From the NCBI RefSeq assembly GCF_040459645.1, contig NZ_JARVHQ010000001.1, positions 2,232,001-2,296,000 of the forward strand: DNA of 64,000 bases, read 5' to 3'. This document shows positions 33,793 to 42,436 of this stretch, piece by piece. The notes beneath the pieces were generated by a model. The model saw nothing but the letters and a program-made list of their open reading frames with translations. It was not told the DNA's origin and made no database searches. The DNA is from Bacillus cereus group sp. RP43. GTDB taxonomy: Bacteria; Bacillota; Bacilli; Bacillales; Bacillaceae_G. The position numbers were made by a program, and so were the translations under genes. Within the stretch, counting starts at the first letter, position 1, and each line of letters opens with the position of its first letter.

Positions 33793-33816
33793 CCCTTTCA
33801 GTATGGGCTGAAAGGG
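33793..33816 (+). promoter_or_regulatory. Hairpin masking the ribosome binding site of the hydrolase gene
   Basis: Perfect nine-bp arms CCCTTTCAG (33793-33801) and CTGAAAGGG (33808-33816) with a six-base loop; the second arm contains AAAGGGG, the Shine-Dalgarno for ATG 33824. It could regulate translation, or as DNA it may be an operator. Confidence 0.6.
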
Positions 33817-33823
33817 GTGTCAA

Positions 33824-34810
33824 ATGAAAAAATTATTGAAGATAGTAAAGATTATATTTTTTGTGTGTAGTAGCATTATTTTCCTTGGAACAGGCGCTGT
33901 ATTTGTATATCATAACTATCAATTAAGAATGGAATCGAAATTAATAAATAATGAAGGTGAATTTGTTAATTTCAATAATAAAAAAGTGAATGTTTATAAC
34001 GAGGGGAGCGGGAAGGATACGTTTGTATTTATGGCCGGATCTGGAATTGCCGCTCCTATTTATGAATTGAAAGGCTTATATAGTGAATTTTCGAAAGAAA
34101 ACAAGATTTCTGTAATTGAGAGAGCTGGTTATGGATACAGTGATGTTTTTCAAGATGATAGAGATATTGATACGATACTAGAACAAACGAGAGAAGCACT
34201 TATTCAAAGTGGAAATAAACCACCATACATTTTAGTACCACACTCTCTATCGGGAATAGAGGCTATTTATTGGGCACAAAAATATCCAAGTGAAGTAAAA
34301 GGGATTATTGCGTTAGATATTGGTTTACCTAAACAGTACGTAACTCATAAAATAGGCATGGTTGATTCATTAAAAATAAAAGGGATGAATATTTTAACGA
34401 AAATTGGTTTTCAGAGATTAGTTCCCTCTATCACTTATAATCCCGAGGTCATTCGGCAATCCTTTTTAAACGAACAGGAAAAAGATGTTTATAAAGCGCT
34501 TACGTATAAGAAGGCTTTTAATGATGATATGAAGCAAGAGCTTTTACAAAGCTACAATAACGGTAAAAAATCAAATTCCTTATCAATCCCAAAAGAAACA
34601 CCTATTTTATTTATAGATGCGATTGCTAGGCAATATAAAGATTCGAAGTATACAAAGCAAAAAAACGAAGATTATAAGGAGTTTGCTAGCAAGTTATTAA
34701 TAGCTGATGTGAAAATAATTGAAGGTACACATAGTATTTATTTATACGCTCCTGATAAAATATATGTATTTGCTATGGATTTTATTAATAATAAAGTAGT
34801 TAAGAACTAA
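33824..34810 (+). CDS. Membrane-anchored or secreted alpha/beta hydrolase
   Basis: A 328-residue alpha/beta hydrolase. A membrane segment or uncleaved signal (about 8-30) is followed by a core domain: oxyanion segment FMAGSGIAAP near 73-82, nucleophile elbow VPHSLSGIEA (Ser in HSLSG), Asp in VLDIG-like ALDIGLP and His in EGTHSIYLYAP. The elbow lacks the usual first Gly. It stands 34 bases upstream of the response regulator, so it is probably part of that transcript. Substrate unknown. Confidence 0.8.
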   Translation: MKKLLKIVKIIFFVCSSIIFLGTGAVFVYHNYQLRMESKLINNEGEFVNFNNKKVNVYNEGSGKDTFVFMAGSGIAAPIYELKGLYSEFSKENKISVIERAGYGYSDVFQDDRDIDTILEQTREALIQSGNKPPYILVPHSLSGIEAIYWAQKYPSEVKGIIALDIGLPKQYVTHKIGMVDSLKIKGMNILTKIGFQRLVPSITYNPEVIRQSFLNEQEKDVYKALTYKKAFNDDMKQELLQSYNNGKKSNSLSIPKETPILFIDAIARQYKDSKYTKQKNEDYKEFASKLLIADVKIIEGTHSIYLYAPDKIYVFAMDFINNKVVKN

Positions 34811-34844
34811 GCTATTGTTATTATAGCGATGAAAGGTCTACATA

Positions 34845-35516
34845 ATGAAAGTATATAACATATTAATTGTTGAAGACGATTTAATTATAGGCGATTTATT
34901 ACAAAAAATTTTGCAGCGAGAGAAGTATAATGTGTATTGGGAGAAAGAGGGAAGGAAAGTTCTTGATGTAATTCATGAAATAGATTTAGTCATAATGGAT
35001 GTTATGTTACCAGGTGAAGATGGTTATCAAATTACAAAGAAAATAAAAAAATTAGGATTAAATATTCCAATTATATTTCTATCAGCTCGGAATGATATTG
35101 ATAGTAAACTAAAAGGTTTAACTATTGGAGAAGAATACATGATAAAACCCTTTGATCCTAGAGAATTATTGTTAAGAATTCAGAAAATGTTAGATAATCA
35201 ATATGGTACTTTCACGCAAATTAAACATTTATTTTTAGATGCAGAATATAAAAGAGTTTTCATTAATGGTTTACGTGATGAAGTTGCTTTTACTGCAATT
35301 GAGCGTAAGATATTCTTCTATTTATATGAAAATAGAGATAGAATTTTATCGAAAGAACACTTCTATGATTACCTATGGCAACTCGAAGATAGAAATCAAA
35401 ATATCATGAACGTACATATAAAGAAAATCAGGACCAAAATTGATGATAAAACAGGTGATATTATTCAGAACATATATGGAGAAGGGTATAGACTAAATAC
35501 CTATACGAAGAAATGA
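34845..35516 (+). CDS. OmpR/PhoB-type response regulator
   Basis: A 223-residue two-component regulator. The receiver (1-115) has the acidic pocket VEDD and phosphoacceptor Asp52 in IMDVMLPGEDG, Thr/Ser in FLSAR and Lys in MIKPFDP. The C-terminal winged helix (about 128-220) ends with YGEGYRLN. It overlaps the kinase gene by four bases (ATGA), the usual two-component arrangement. The usual GADDY before the Lys is GEEYM, a mild variation. Confidence 0.92.
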   Translation: MKVYNILIVEDDLIIGDLLQKILQREKYNVYWEKEGRKVLDVIHEIDLVIMDVMLPGEDGYQITKKIKKLGLNIPIIFLSARNDIDSKLKGLTIGEEYMIKPFDPRELLLRIQKMLDNQYGTFTQIKHLFLDAEYKRVFINGLRDEVAFTAIERKIFFYLYENRDRILSKEHFYDYLWQLEDRNQNIMNVHIKKIRTKIDDKTGDIIQNIYGEGYRLNTYTKK

Positions 35517-36508
35517 ACTTAAAGAAAAAGTACCAGTTACTACTATTCTCCGCTATTATTAGCGTACCACTGTTATTGTTGTCGATTAGTATCTTTGTAT
35601 CAGTTATTTATAATGCTGCCTTTAAAACTAAGAATAAGAACATTCCTTTTCACGAATCCTTTGCATATCCTACGATGTTAATCATATTTTTATTATCACT
35701 ATTAGTATTAGCTTTTGTATTTTCAAAATCGATTAACACAGTATTAAATAAAATTAATGTATTAAATCAAACGATTCGAGATTTAGCTAGTGATAAAAAA
35801 ATCCCTAATATAATAGATGTTAAAAGTGAGGATGAAATGGGTGAACTGATTAGGTCAGTAAACTTGCTTATAGAAAGAACGACTTATCGTGAATTAGAAC
35901 TACAACAACAGGAACAAATTAAAAAGGAACTATTAAATAAATTAAGGCATGATATTAATACACCCTTAACAGCTGTTAGATTGCAATTATATTATTTAGA
36001 AGACGAATACGAAGAACAAGCAACAGTACTTGAATCAATGTATAAACAGATACAATATATTAGTGATCTAACTAACGAATTTAATATTCAATCTACAGAA
36101 ACTTTAGAGGATACTTATATTGTGAATGATGAAGTGAATATACATAATTTAATAGAAAATACGATTAAAAAATGGAGCTATTTGTATAGCATTCATAAAA
36201 TTGAATTAGTATATAATCCACAAGATAAAGAGTTGATATGGAATAGTAATGAGTTATGGATTCAAAGGCTATTTGATAATATTTTTCAAAATGTCATTAA
36301 ACATTCAAAAGCTAAAAAACTCAAAATCATTATAGGTAAAGATATTGTTTCCTTTAGAGATAATGGGATTGGGTTTGATATAAATAGTAAAGGAACGGGC
36401 CTTGGTTTGAAAAATATTGAAGATATATCAAAGATGTTCGATATAAAATACACTTTACAATCAAATAGTGAGGGTACTATGTTTTCATTTAAAAATACTA
36501 AAGTTTAG
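35513..36508 (+). CDS. Sensor histidine kinase
   Basis: A 331-residue HisKA-type kinase with two membrane helices (about 10-33 and 52-70) and an external loop of only about 18-20 residues, so it probably senses within the membrane or through partners. A HAMP-like linker follows, then the H-box KLRHDINTPLT (phospho-His146), N-box FDNIFQNVIKHS, G1 FRDNGIGF and G2 GTGLGLKNI. Partner of the preceding regulator. The neighbouring hydrolase is a candidate sensor or target, which is inference. Confidence 0.9.
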   Translation: MNLKKKYQLLLFSAIISVPLLLLSISIFVSVIYNAAFKTKNKNIPFHESFAYPTMLIIFLLSLLVLAFVFSKSINTVLNKINVLNQTIRDLASDKKIPNIIDVKSEDEMGELIRSVNLLIERTTYRELELQQQEQIKKELLNKLRHDINTPLTAVRLQLYYLEDEYEEQATVLESMYKQIQYISDLTNEFNIQSTETLEDTYIVNDEVNIHNLIENTIKKWSYLYSIHKIELVYNPQDKELIWNSNELWIQRLFDNIFQNVIKHSKAKKLKIIIGKDIVSFRDNGIGFDINSKGTGLGLKNIEDISKMFDIKYTLQSNSEGTMFSFKNTKV

Positions 36509-36520
36509 AGCAAATTACAT

Positions 36521-36571
36521 AAAACCAACACCTCCCAACCATACTAATAAAATGTGTTGGAGGTGAGTTTT
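36521..36571 (+). promoter_or_regulatory. Hairpin masking the ribosome binding site of the DUF3892 gene
   Basis: AAAAC (36521-36525) pairs with GTTTT (36567-36571), and CACCTCC (36529-36535) with GGAGGTG (36559-36565), which is the Shine-Dalgarno of ATG 36572. The element is an almost ideal anti-Shine-Dalgarno switch. An alternative pairing CCAACAC / GTGTTGG is also possible. Confidence 0.6.
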
Positions 36572-36886
36572 ATGGACAAAAAAGACTTTGAAAAAGTTTA
36601 TAATGATTACTTACATCAAGGAGAAGCGCAAGCTCAATTTGAAGTAGACCATGAAGTCAATTCAGGAGCAGAACAAATTATTGCCGTTCGTAAAAATGAT
36701 GATGGGGATTTAATTGCTTTTAAAACAAGTAGCGGGAGAGAGTTAGATTATATTACTGTTCTTAGTGAAGCGAAATCAGGGAAGTTAGCACATGTGGACG
36801 TATTTCATAAGTATGGTAGGGATATTATACGTAGTGAACCTGATGGAATAAAAGAAAATAACTTAGATAATTTACCTTCATTTTAA
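36572..36886 (+). CDS. DUF3892 domain protein
   Basis: A 104-residue cytoplasmic protein with an acidic helical N-terminus and a DUF3892-type C-terminal half (IIAVRKNDDGDLIAFKTSSG, then RSEPDGIKENNLDNLPSF). Members are widespread in Firmicutes and have no defined function. I chose ATG 36572 after GGAGGTG. That ribosome binding site is buried in a hairpin. Confidence 0.75.
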   Translation: MDKKDFEKVYNDYLHQGEAQAQFEVDHEVNSGAEQIIAVRKNDDGDLIAFKTSSGRELDYITVLSEAKSGKLAHVDVFHKYGRDIIRSEPDGIKENNLDNLPSF

Positions 36887-36899
36887 ACGGGTAAACCCC

Positions 36900-36937
36900 A
36901 AGAAGAGAATGTTCATTTGGATATTCTCTTCTTTTTT
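36900..36937. terminator. Bidirectional Rho-independent terminator
   Basis: AGAAGAGAAT (36901-36910) and ATTCTCTTCT (36922-36931) arms with A and T runs between the convergent DUF3892 and YaiI/YqxD genes. Confidence 0.8.
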
Positions 36938-36970
36938 ATAAAGCTTTCCCTATAAATAGAAGATCCATTT

Positions 36971-37411
36971 CTAAAGTGCAATCATACTTTTAAAGAGCGC
37001 TCTAAATTTCTCTTTATCTTCTGCTGTAAATGGTTTTGGTCCCTTTGTACGCTTACCGCTCTTTCGAACCATTGCACTTAAATACCGTGTTTGTAATAGT
37101 TGTTCAATGTTTTCATTTGTATACTTGTACCCTTTATGGTGTAGCACGATACAGCCTTTTGCTAAAGCGAGTGAAGCAAGACCGTAATCTTGTGTTACGA
37201 TTAAATCTTCTTTTTTTGCTAACTGCATAATCCGATAATCTGCAGCATCTGCTCCAGAATCAACATAAATTGTTTCTACGCCTGTTGGCTGTTCTGCATT
37301 AGAATAATGAGAAAAGCTAGTAACGAGGATAACAGGGATTTCTACATTCGTAGCTTCGGAAATAATCACATCTTTTACAGGACAAGCATCTGCATCAACG
37401 TAAATTTTCAT
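36971..37411 (-). CDS. YaiI/YqxD family protein (UPF0178, DUF188)
   Basis: A 146-residue PIN-like-fold protein with the family signature [14 protein letters not shown] at its N-terminus, [36 protein letters not shown] in the centre, and [11 protein letters not shown] near its end. The three acidic residues make it a candidate metal-dependent nuclease, but no activity is established. A TAGGAGTG lies before the ATG. Confidence 0.85.
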   Translation of the reverse strand: MKIYVDADACPVKDVIISEATNVEIPVILVTSFSHYSNAEQPTGVETIYVDSGADAADYRIMQLAKKEDLIVTQDYGLASLALAKGCIVLHHKGYKYTNENIEQLLQTRYLSAMVRKSGKRTKGPKPFTAEDKEKFRALFKSMIAL

Positions 37412-37572
37412 TTTATCACTCCTAAAACTAGGTTCGAGTTGATGATAATGGTAGATTTAGGTTTTGTCAAACGATGATTTTGTATTTTAACTTACAAAAA
37501 TTGTATATTTTAAAAAATTATGCTAACATAGAGTTGAAGGAATAATAAAAATTTTCAGAAAGAAGGAATTGA

Positions 37573-38346
37573 ATGATTTATAAAGCAGATAACAATGTAA
37601 GGGAAAAGTTAGTTGAGATGTTTGATAATTTTGATAGTACTATTGTACTTTCATATCTACAAGGGCATATGGGAAGTGCATGGGTAGACAATCTTGAAAA
37701 TCCAACTGTTGCTCAAATAACTGTAGGGATTTTTGTGTTTTATGCTGGGAATCCAAATGTAGAAGAAGCGAAAGAGTTACTATACAATCTTCCTGATTTT
37801 ACTCTCGCTATTGTTGATTCGAATGAATGGAAAGAACGGATAGAGGCTATACATAAAGGATCAATTGAGAAGTTTAAAAGATTCAGATTTAATAAGAACC
37901 CTGACGATTTAGATAAAGGATACATACGGGATCTATTGTCTACATTACCTCAAGATTACGAAATGAAAAGAGTCGACAAAAATATAGCAAAGTCTTCGTC
38001 ATTCCATGCACTCTCAGAAGATTTTATAAGTCAGTTTGATTCAATCGATGATTTTATTGATAGAGGCGTAGGGTATGCTATTTTAAATAAAGGAAAAGTT
38101 GTTTCTGCGGCAACATCATTTAGTGTATATGATGATGGAATCGAGATTGAAATTGCTAGTCATCCTGAACATAGAAGGAAAGGTTTAGCAACAATTGTAG
38201 CATCTGCACTAATATTAGATTGTCTAGATAGAGGGAAATACCCTAGTTGGGATGGAGCAAATTCTGAGTCTGTTGAACTAGCAAAAAAGCTAGGCTACAC
38301 TTTTAAAGAATCTTATGATACATATTTTATTGAAATAAAAAAATGA
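37573..38346 (+). CDS. GNAT-family acetyltransferase (GNAT_acetyltran type)
   Basis: A 257-residue two-domain protein. The N-terminal half (about 1-120) is the variable helper domain of this group; the C-terminal half (about 140-257) is GNAT-like, with IEIEIASHPEHRRKGLATIVASAL as the acetyl-CoA motif and SWDGANSESVELAKKLGY close to the end. Acceptor unknown. A GAAAGAAGGA precedes the ATG. Confidence 0.82.
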   Translation: MIYKADNNVREKLVEMFDNFDSTIVLSYLQGHMGSAWVDNLENPTVAQITVGIFVFYAGNPNVEEAKELLYNLPDFTLAIVDSNEWKERIEAIHKGSIEKFKRFRFNKNPDDLDKGYIRDLLSTLPQDYEMKRVDKNIAKSSSFHALSEDFISQFDSIDDFIDRGVGYAILNKGKVVSAATSFSVYDDGIEIEIASHPEHRRKGLATIVASALILDCLDRGKYPSWDGANSESVELAKKLGYTFKESYDTYFIEIKK

Positions 38347-38354
38347 ACCAATAC

Positions 38355-38391
38355 AAGTACATAAACTAAAGTGTTTTTAGTTTATGTACTT
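38355..38391 (+). terminator. Rho-independent terminator
   Basis: Perfect 16-bp arms (38355-38370 / 38376-38391) with a five-base T/G loop, just after the acetyltransferase gene. Confidence 0.8.
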
Positions 38392-38437
38392 AGTTAAAAA
38401 TTAATTAAATTCTATTGACGATATTTAAGGATGCTAC

Positions 38438-39880
38438 TCATTTTTCACATACCAAAATAGCCTCACGTAAACGAGAAATACCTTCCTCGATTTGATCAAT
38501 ATTCACTTTTCCATAAGATAAACGAATATAACCATCTTTCGCGCCGAAAATACTACCTGGCATAAAAGCAATTTCTTGTTTTAAACTTTGCATAATAAGC
38601 TGTTTTTCGTTTATCGGTTCTTTTAATTTCCCCCATATGTATATACCACCGGTCGGGTTGGAAAAAGAGATTTTATCGTGAAGTTGCTCGTTTAAAGCAC
38701 GGACGATAACATCTCTTTTTTCTGCCAGTTGTTTTCGTAACGGTACGATATGCGACTGAAATGGTACAGTTTCAAAAAATTGTTGCATCAGCCACTGGGG
38801 AAATATGCTCATACCTAATTCCATTTGGTGCCGTGCATCGGATAATCGCTCTACTACTGACTGCGGAGCGACAAGCCAGCCGACTCGTAACCCTGGTGCA
38901 ATCATTTTTGATAAGGAATGTACATATATGACAGTTCCATTTTCATCAATAGATTTCAAAGTAGGGCAAGGTTGTTTATTTTCTAACGTAAGTAAACTAG
39001 ATGGATCATCTTCAACGATCGCAATTCGTAAGTCTGCGCAAAGTGATAAAAGTTTTTTTCTACGGTTTGGATGCAGCATCGTTCCCGTAGGGTTTTGGAA
39101 ATTTGGATTTAAAAAGATCATTTTAATACGATGCTTTCTATATAACTCTTGCACATCATCCGGATTAATACCATGCTCATCGACAGGTAATGGGAAAATA
39201 CGAATACCTGCTGATTGGAATAACGGTAATGAATAGCAGTGAGAAGGACTTTCGAAAGCGACTGCATCACCTGGATTTAATAAACATTGTACGATAAGGT
39301 GAAGTGCTTGCTGCGCGCCAGATGTAATCATAATCGACTGTTCGGTCGCTTCAACCTTCAAATATTCTTTCATATATTTTACTACCGCTTGTCTTAGCGG
39401 TAGATACCCTTGCGGATGATCGTAACTTAATGACTGCGTTAACGGTTGTTCTCGTAAAATCGTTTGTAGTTGATCGTGAGGATAGAGGTTACAACCGAGC
39501 TCCCCGTTTGCGAAATCAATAATGTTTTCATTTTGCTGCACTTCTGCCCGAATATGGCGAAGTAACGGTAAGTTTGGTAAGAAAGTCCCGCCTTCTACGA
39601 AACCTCTCCAGTTCGGCGTTAATGTTGGAGAAACACCCCACATATGTGTACTCACACGTGTACCTTTACCAGTCGTACTTTCTACAATTCCCATAGCCCG
39701 CAGTTCATTATAAGCAGTCGTTACCGTACTTCGGTTTACATTTAACTGCGTAGCTAATTTTCGTTCTGAAGGGAGGAAGCTACCTGGAGGAAGCTCTCCG
39801 TATGTAATACGTCTTTCAATAAAGTCAACAACTTGCTGATAAATAGGAATTTTACTGTCACTATCTAGCTTCCATTCCAT
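38438..39880 (-). CDS. MocR/PdxR-type regulator (GntR helix-turn-helix fused to aminotransferase)
   Basis: A 480-residue regulator. The N-terminal GntR domain (about 1-75) has IPIYQQVVDFIERRI and the recognition helix LNVNRSTVTTAYNELRAMGI; the rest is a class I aminotransferase-like domain with the PLP Lys in HSLSKMIAPGLRVGW near 313. PLP or an amino compound is the usual effector. It is divergent from the EamA transporter gene, and the gap between them contains repeated operator-like motifs, so it probably controls that gene. GGAGGC precedes the ATG. Confidence 0.9.
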   Translation of the reverse strand: MEWKLDSDSKIPIYQQVVDFIERRITYGELPPGSFLPSERKLATQLNVNRSTVTTAYNELRAMGIVESTTGKGTRVSTHMWGVSPTLTPNWRGFVEGGTFLPNLPLLRHIRAEVQQNENIIDFANGELGCNLYPHDQLQTILREQPLTQSLSYDHPQGYLPLRQAVVKYMKEYLKVEATEQSIMITSGAQQALHLIVQCLLNPGDAVAFESPSHCYSLPLFQSAGIRIFPLPVDEHGINPDDVQELYRKHRIKMIFLNPNFQNPTGTMLHPNRRKKLLSLCADLRIAIVEDDPSSLLTLENKQPCPTLKSIDENGTVIYVHSLSKMIAPGLRVGWLVAPQSVVERLSDARHQMELGMSIFPQWLMQQFFETVPFQSHIVPLRKQLAEKRDVIVRALNEQLHDKISFSNPTGGIYIWGKLKEPINEKQLIMQSLKQEIAFMPGSIFGAKDGYIRLSYGKVNIDQIEEGISRLREAILVCEK

Positions 39881-39921
39881 AAAAAACGCCTCCGTATCTT
39901 TTCACTACATCAAGTATAACA

Positions 39922-39975
39922 AATTGGCTGGGTAAAAAAACAGCCAATTGGACGGTGTTTTATCCAGCCAATTTT
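39922..39975. promoter_or_regulatory. Repeated operator-like motifs between MocR regulator and EamA transporter
   Basis: AATTGGCTG (39922-39930), CAGCCAATT (39941-39949) and a third copy CAGCCAATT (39965-39973). The first and third also form a longer inverted pair with one mismatch (39924-39936 / 39960-39972). This layout is typical of MocR binding sites in divergent promoters. Confidence 0.65.
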
Positions 39976-40005
39976 ACTATGCTAAATAGGGAAGGGGAGA
40001 TTCGG

Positions 40006-40917
40006 ATGAAACGATGGCAAATGGAGTGGCTCCTAGTATCAGTTGCATTAGTATGGGGAGCAAATTATACAATTGGAAAGTATGGCGTGGCATTTATGTC
40101 ATCCATTCAATTTAATAGTTTACGATTTTTAGTAGCATCACCGGTATTATTACTTATTACATTTTTAATGGAACGCTCATTACGTATTGAAAAAAAAGAT
40201 TGGTTACGATTATTAGCAGTCGGTATCGTTGGAACGACAATGTATCAAACGATGTTTATGCTATCTGTGAAATATACTTCAGCAACGAACGCCTCATTAT
40301 TAATTGCGATGTCACCTATATTTACAGGGATATTAGCAGTATTACACAAACAAGAACGATTTTCGATGAAAGTACAAATTGGTTCGATAGTAGCATTTAT
40401 TGGTGCAGCATTCGTTTTATTAACAGGGCATACAGGAGGAGCTACTTACGAGTATGCATGGCTTGGAAATATAATTGGATTACTCGCAGCGATTGCGTGG
40501 GGATGGTATCCAATATTAGCGCAGCCTCTTATTACAAAATACTCCGCAATGAGAGTCACATCATGGTCTACTTTAATTGGAATTGTACCACTCGTTGTAT
40601 ATTGTTTATTCAACGTAAATACGTTAACGTGGCCAGTAGACATGCCAAGCTGGGGATCACTAGCATATTCAATCGTCTTTGCGACAATCTTTGGACTTGC
40701 AATGTGGTATGTCGGTATTAGTAAAATCGGCTCAACGAAAGTAATGGTTTATATGTATCTCGTACCATTGTTCGCAGTTATCTTTGCGGCTGTAACTATT
40801 GGAGAGCAAATAAACATGATGCAACTAGTTGGCGGTCTAATTATCTTTATCGGTTTATATGTTGTAAAAAAAGGCGGAATCAAAAAGCCAGCTCTCAATT
40901 TGAAAAAAGTAAGTTAA
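40006..40917 (+). CDS. EamA/DMT-family transporter
   Basis: A 303-residue ten-helix drug/metabolite transporter with two EamA repeats. The first begins VALVWGANYTIGKYG and the second WGWYPILAQPLI; the Gly-rich signatures are clear. Direction and substrate are unknown; MocR-linked members often handle amino acids or vitamin-like compounds. I chose ATG 40006, eight bases after GGGGAG, which fits the helix-1 charge pattern (RWQMEWLLVS). Likely regulated by the adjacent MocR protein. Confidence 0.88.
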   Translation: MKRWQMEWLLVSVALVWGANYTIGKYGVAFMSSIQFNSLRFLVASPVLLLITFLMERSLRIEKKDWLRLLAVGIVGTTMYQTMFMLSVKYTSATNASLLIAMSPIFTGILAVLHKQERFSMKVQIGSIVAFIGAAFVLLTGHTGGATYEYAWLGNIIGLLAAIAWGWYPILAQPLITKYSAMRVTSWSTLIGIVPLVVYCLFNVNTLTWPVDMPSWGSLAYSIVFATIFGLAMWYVGISKIGSTKVMVYMYLVPLFAVIFAAVTIGEQINMMQLVGGLIIFIGLYVVKKGGIKKPALNLKKVS

Positions 40918-40921
40918 CAGT

Positions 40922-40959
40922 AAAAATGATCTCTTTCATATAGAAGGAGATCATTTTTT
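40922..40959. terminator. Bidirectional Rho-independent terminator
   Basis: AAAAATGATCTC and GAGATCATTTTT arms between the convergent transporter and Nudix genes. Confidence 0.8.
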
Positions 40960-41403
40960 GTTTCGTAATAAAAGCGCTTGTTCAACAGCCCATTTTTGAT
41001 GATTATGAATTAGAAGCTCTACAGCATGTAATGGGGACACCCACTTTAAAACATGATCTTCTTCACAGTTATCGGTTTGTTTCTGTACCATGTTTGCAAT
41101 GTAAAAGAACCCATCGTTTAAATAATATGTATCTTCCTTTTCCGCATAAAAATATCGCGTTGCATTACCGATATACTGTTCGATTTCAATTGTCCATCCT
41201 AATTCCTCGAGTAATTCACGGTGCAAACATTTTTCTTTTGTTTCATTACCTTCCATACCGCCACCTGGTAAAAAATAACGTTCTCCATTTTGAATGATAG
41301 CTATGTTTGAAGTAGTTGGATCAAAAATAACCGCATAACAGCTTGGCCGTAATACATACTGAACAGTAGGTTTTTTATAACCAAATGTGAGTTTCGAAAT
41401 CAT
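40951..41403 (-). CDS. Nudix hydrolase
   Basis: A 150-residue Nudix protein. The full Nudix box is present: GGGMEGNETKEKCLHRELLE followed by ELGW (about 47-70), which binds magnesium for cleavage of a nucleoside diphosphate linked to another group. Substrate unknown. The stop codon lies inside the shared terminator, giving a compact convergent pair. Confidence 0.88.
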   Translation of the reverse strand: MISKLTFGYKKPTVQYVLRPSCYAVIFDPTTSNIAIIQNGERYFLPGGGMEGNETKEKCLHRELLEELGWTIEIEQYIGNATRYFYAEKEDTYYLNDGFFYIANMVQKQTDNCEEDHVLKWVSPLHAVELLIHNHQKWAVEQALLLRNKK

Positions 41404-41499
41404 AAAACACGACCTTTCTCTATAAAATACATAAAAGGGATAATAAGGTAAATGTCGAATTATATTAAGATAATCATAGTTGATTGGAGTGATAACAAA

Positions 41500-41901
41500 A
41501 TGATAAATCGAAAATGTTCAAGGTGTAAAAAAATAACAGGGACAATACATGGTGGTAAAAAAATTAATGAAGAATTTTTATGCGAAGATTGTCTGCAAAA
41601 AGGAATTGCGAGTGGGGAAATCGAATTATCACAAGTGGAGAAAGAACAAACTTCGTATCTTTCTATAAAAATATTAAAAATAATGAGTGTTATTTATCTA
41701 GTAGTATCTATTATAACCACTTTTTCTGCTGGAGCACTTATACAGGATCCAGGGCTTGGTGGGATATCATTTTCAATAACAGGTGCAGTTGGTGTTATGA
41801 TAATTGGATCGATATTCCAATCTGTTCTTGTATTTTGTGGTATTTGGGTGTTCATCCTTCTAGTAGAAACCGTCATTAAAATATATGAAAAAATGAAGTG
41901 A
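41500..41901 (+). CDS. Small membrane protein with N-terminal zinc-ribbon motif
   Basis: A 133-residue protein. Two CxxC pairs (CSRC near residue 5 and CEDC near 28) form a probable zinc ribbon, and two or three hydrophobic helices follow (about 55-85 and 92-125). I chose ATG 41500, ten bases after GGAG. Family not recognised; similar proteins with a treble-clef head and membrane tail occur in bacilli. Confidence 0.65.
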   Translation: MINRKCSRCKKITGTIHGGKKINEEFLCEDCLQKGIASGEIELSQVEKEQTSYLSIKILKIMSVIYLVVSIITTFSAGALIQDPGLGGISFSITGAVGVMIIGSIFQSVLVFCGIWVFILLVETVIKIYEKMK

Positions 41902-41918
41902 GTGAGAGGGAGAAATAC

Positions 41919-42389
41919 ATGCGCGTAAGAAACATTCAAGGGGAAGATTATGAAAAGATTCATTCTGTTTTAAATGATTGGTGGGGCGGGAGAGACATGG
42001 CTCATATGTTGCCAAAATTGTTCTTCGTTCACTTTCAAGAAACGAGTTTTATCATTGAAGAAGAGGAAGAAACGTTAGGTTTCTTATGTGGATTCTGTTC
42101 ACAAACACATAAAGAGGAAGCTTATGTACATTTTATCGGTGTAAATCCAAAGTATAGAAGAAGAGGAATCGCATCGACATTGTATTCTTATTTCTTTGAT
42201 ATTGCTCGTGCAAATAATCGTAAAGTTGTAAAAGCAATCACATCACCAGTTAATAAAAAATCGATACTATTTCATCAAGAAATTGGTTTTCGAATTGAGG
42301 CTGGGGATGATGAAATAGAAGGTGTATCCGTACATACAAATTATGATGGGAACGGCGGGAGTAGAGTTTTATTTTTAAAACATGTGTAA
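41919..42389 (+). CDS. GNAT N-acetyltransferase
   Basis: A 156-residue GNAT-fold acetyltransferase. Acetyl-CoA motif A is seen in HFIGVNPKYRRRGIASTLYS (about 75-95), followed by VVKAITSPVNKKSILFHQEIGF. A GAGAGGGAG precedes ATG 41919; the longer frame starting at 41898 overlaps the preceding gene. Substrate unknown. A small terminator follows. Confidence 0.85.
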   Translation: MRVRNIQGEDYEKIHSVLNDWWGGRDMAHMLPKLFFVHFQETSFIIEEEEETLGFLCGFCSQTHKEEAYVHFIGVNPKYRRRGIASTLYSYFFDIARANNRKVVKAITSPVNKKSILFHQEIGFRIEAGDDEIEGVSVHTNYDGNGGSRVLFLKHV

Positions 42390-42392
42390 AGT

Positions 42393-42417
42393 AGGCTAAC
42401 GTGAGGTTAGCCTTTTT
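42393..42417 (+). terminator. Rho-independent terminator
   Basis: GGCTAAC (42394-42400) and GTTAGCC (42406-42412) arms followed by five T residues, directly after the acetyltransferase gene. Confidence 0.75.
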
Positions 42418-42436
42418 GTTGTGAGGAGGAAAGAAC

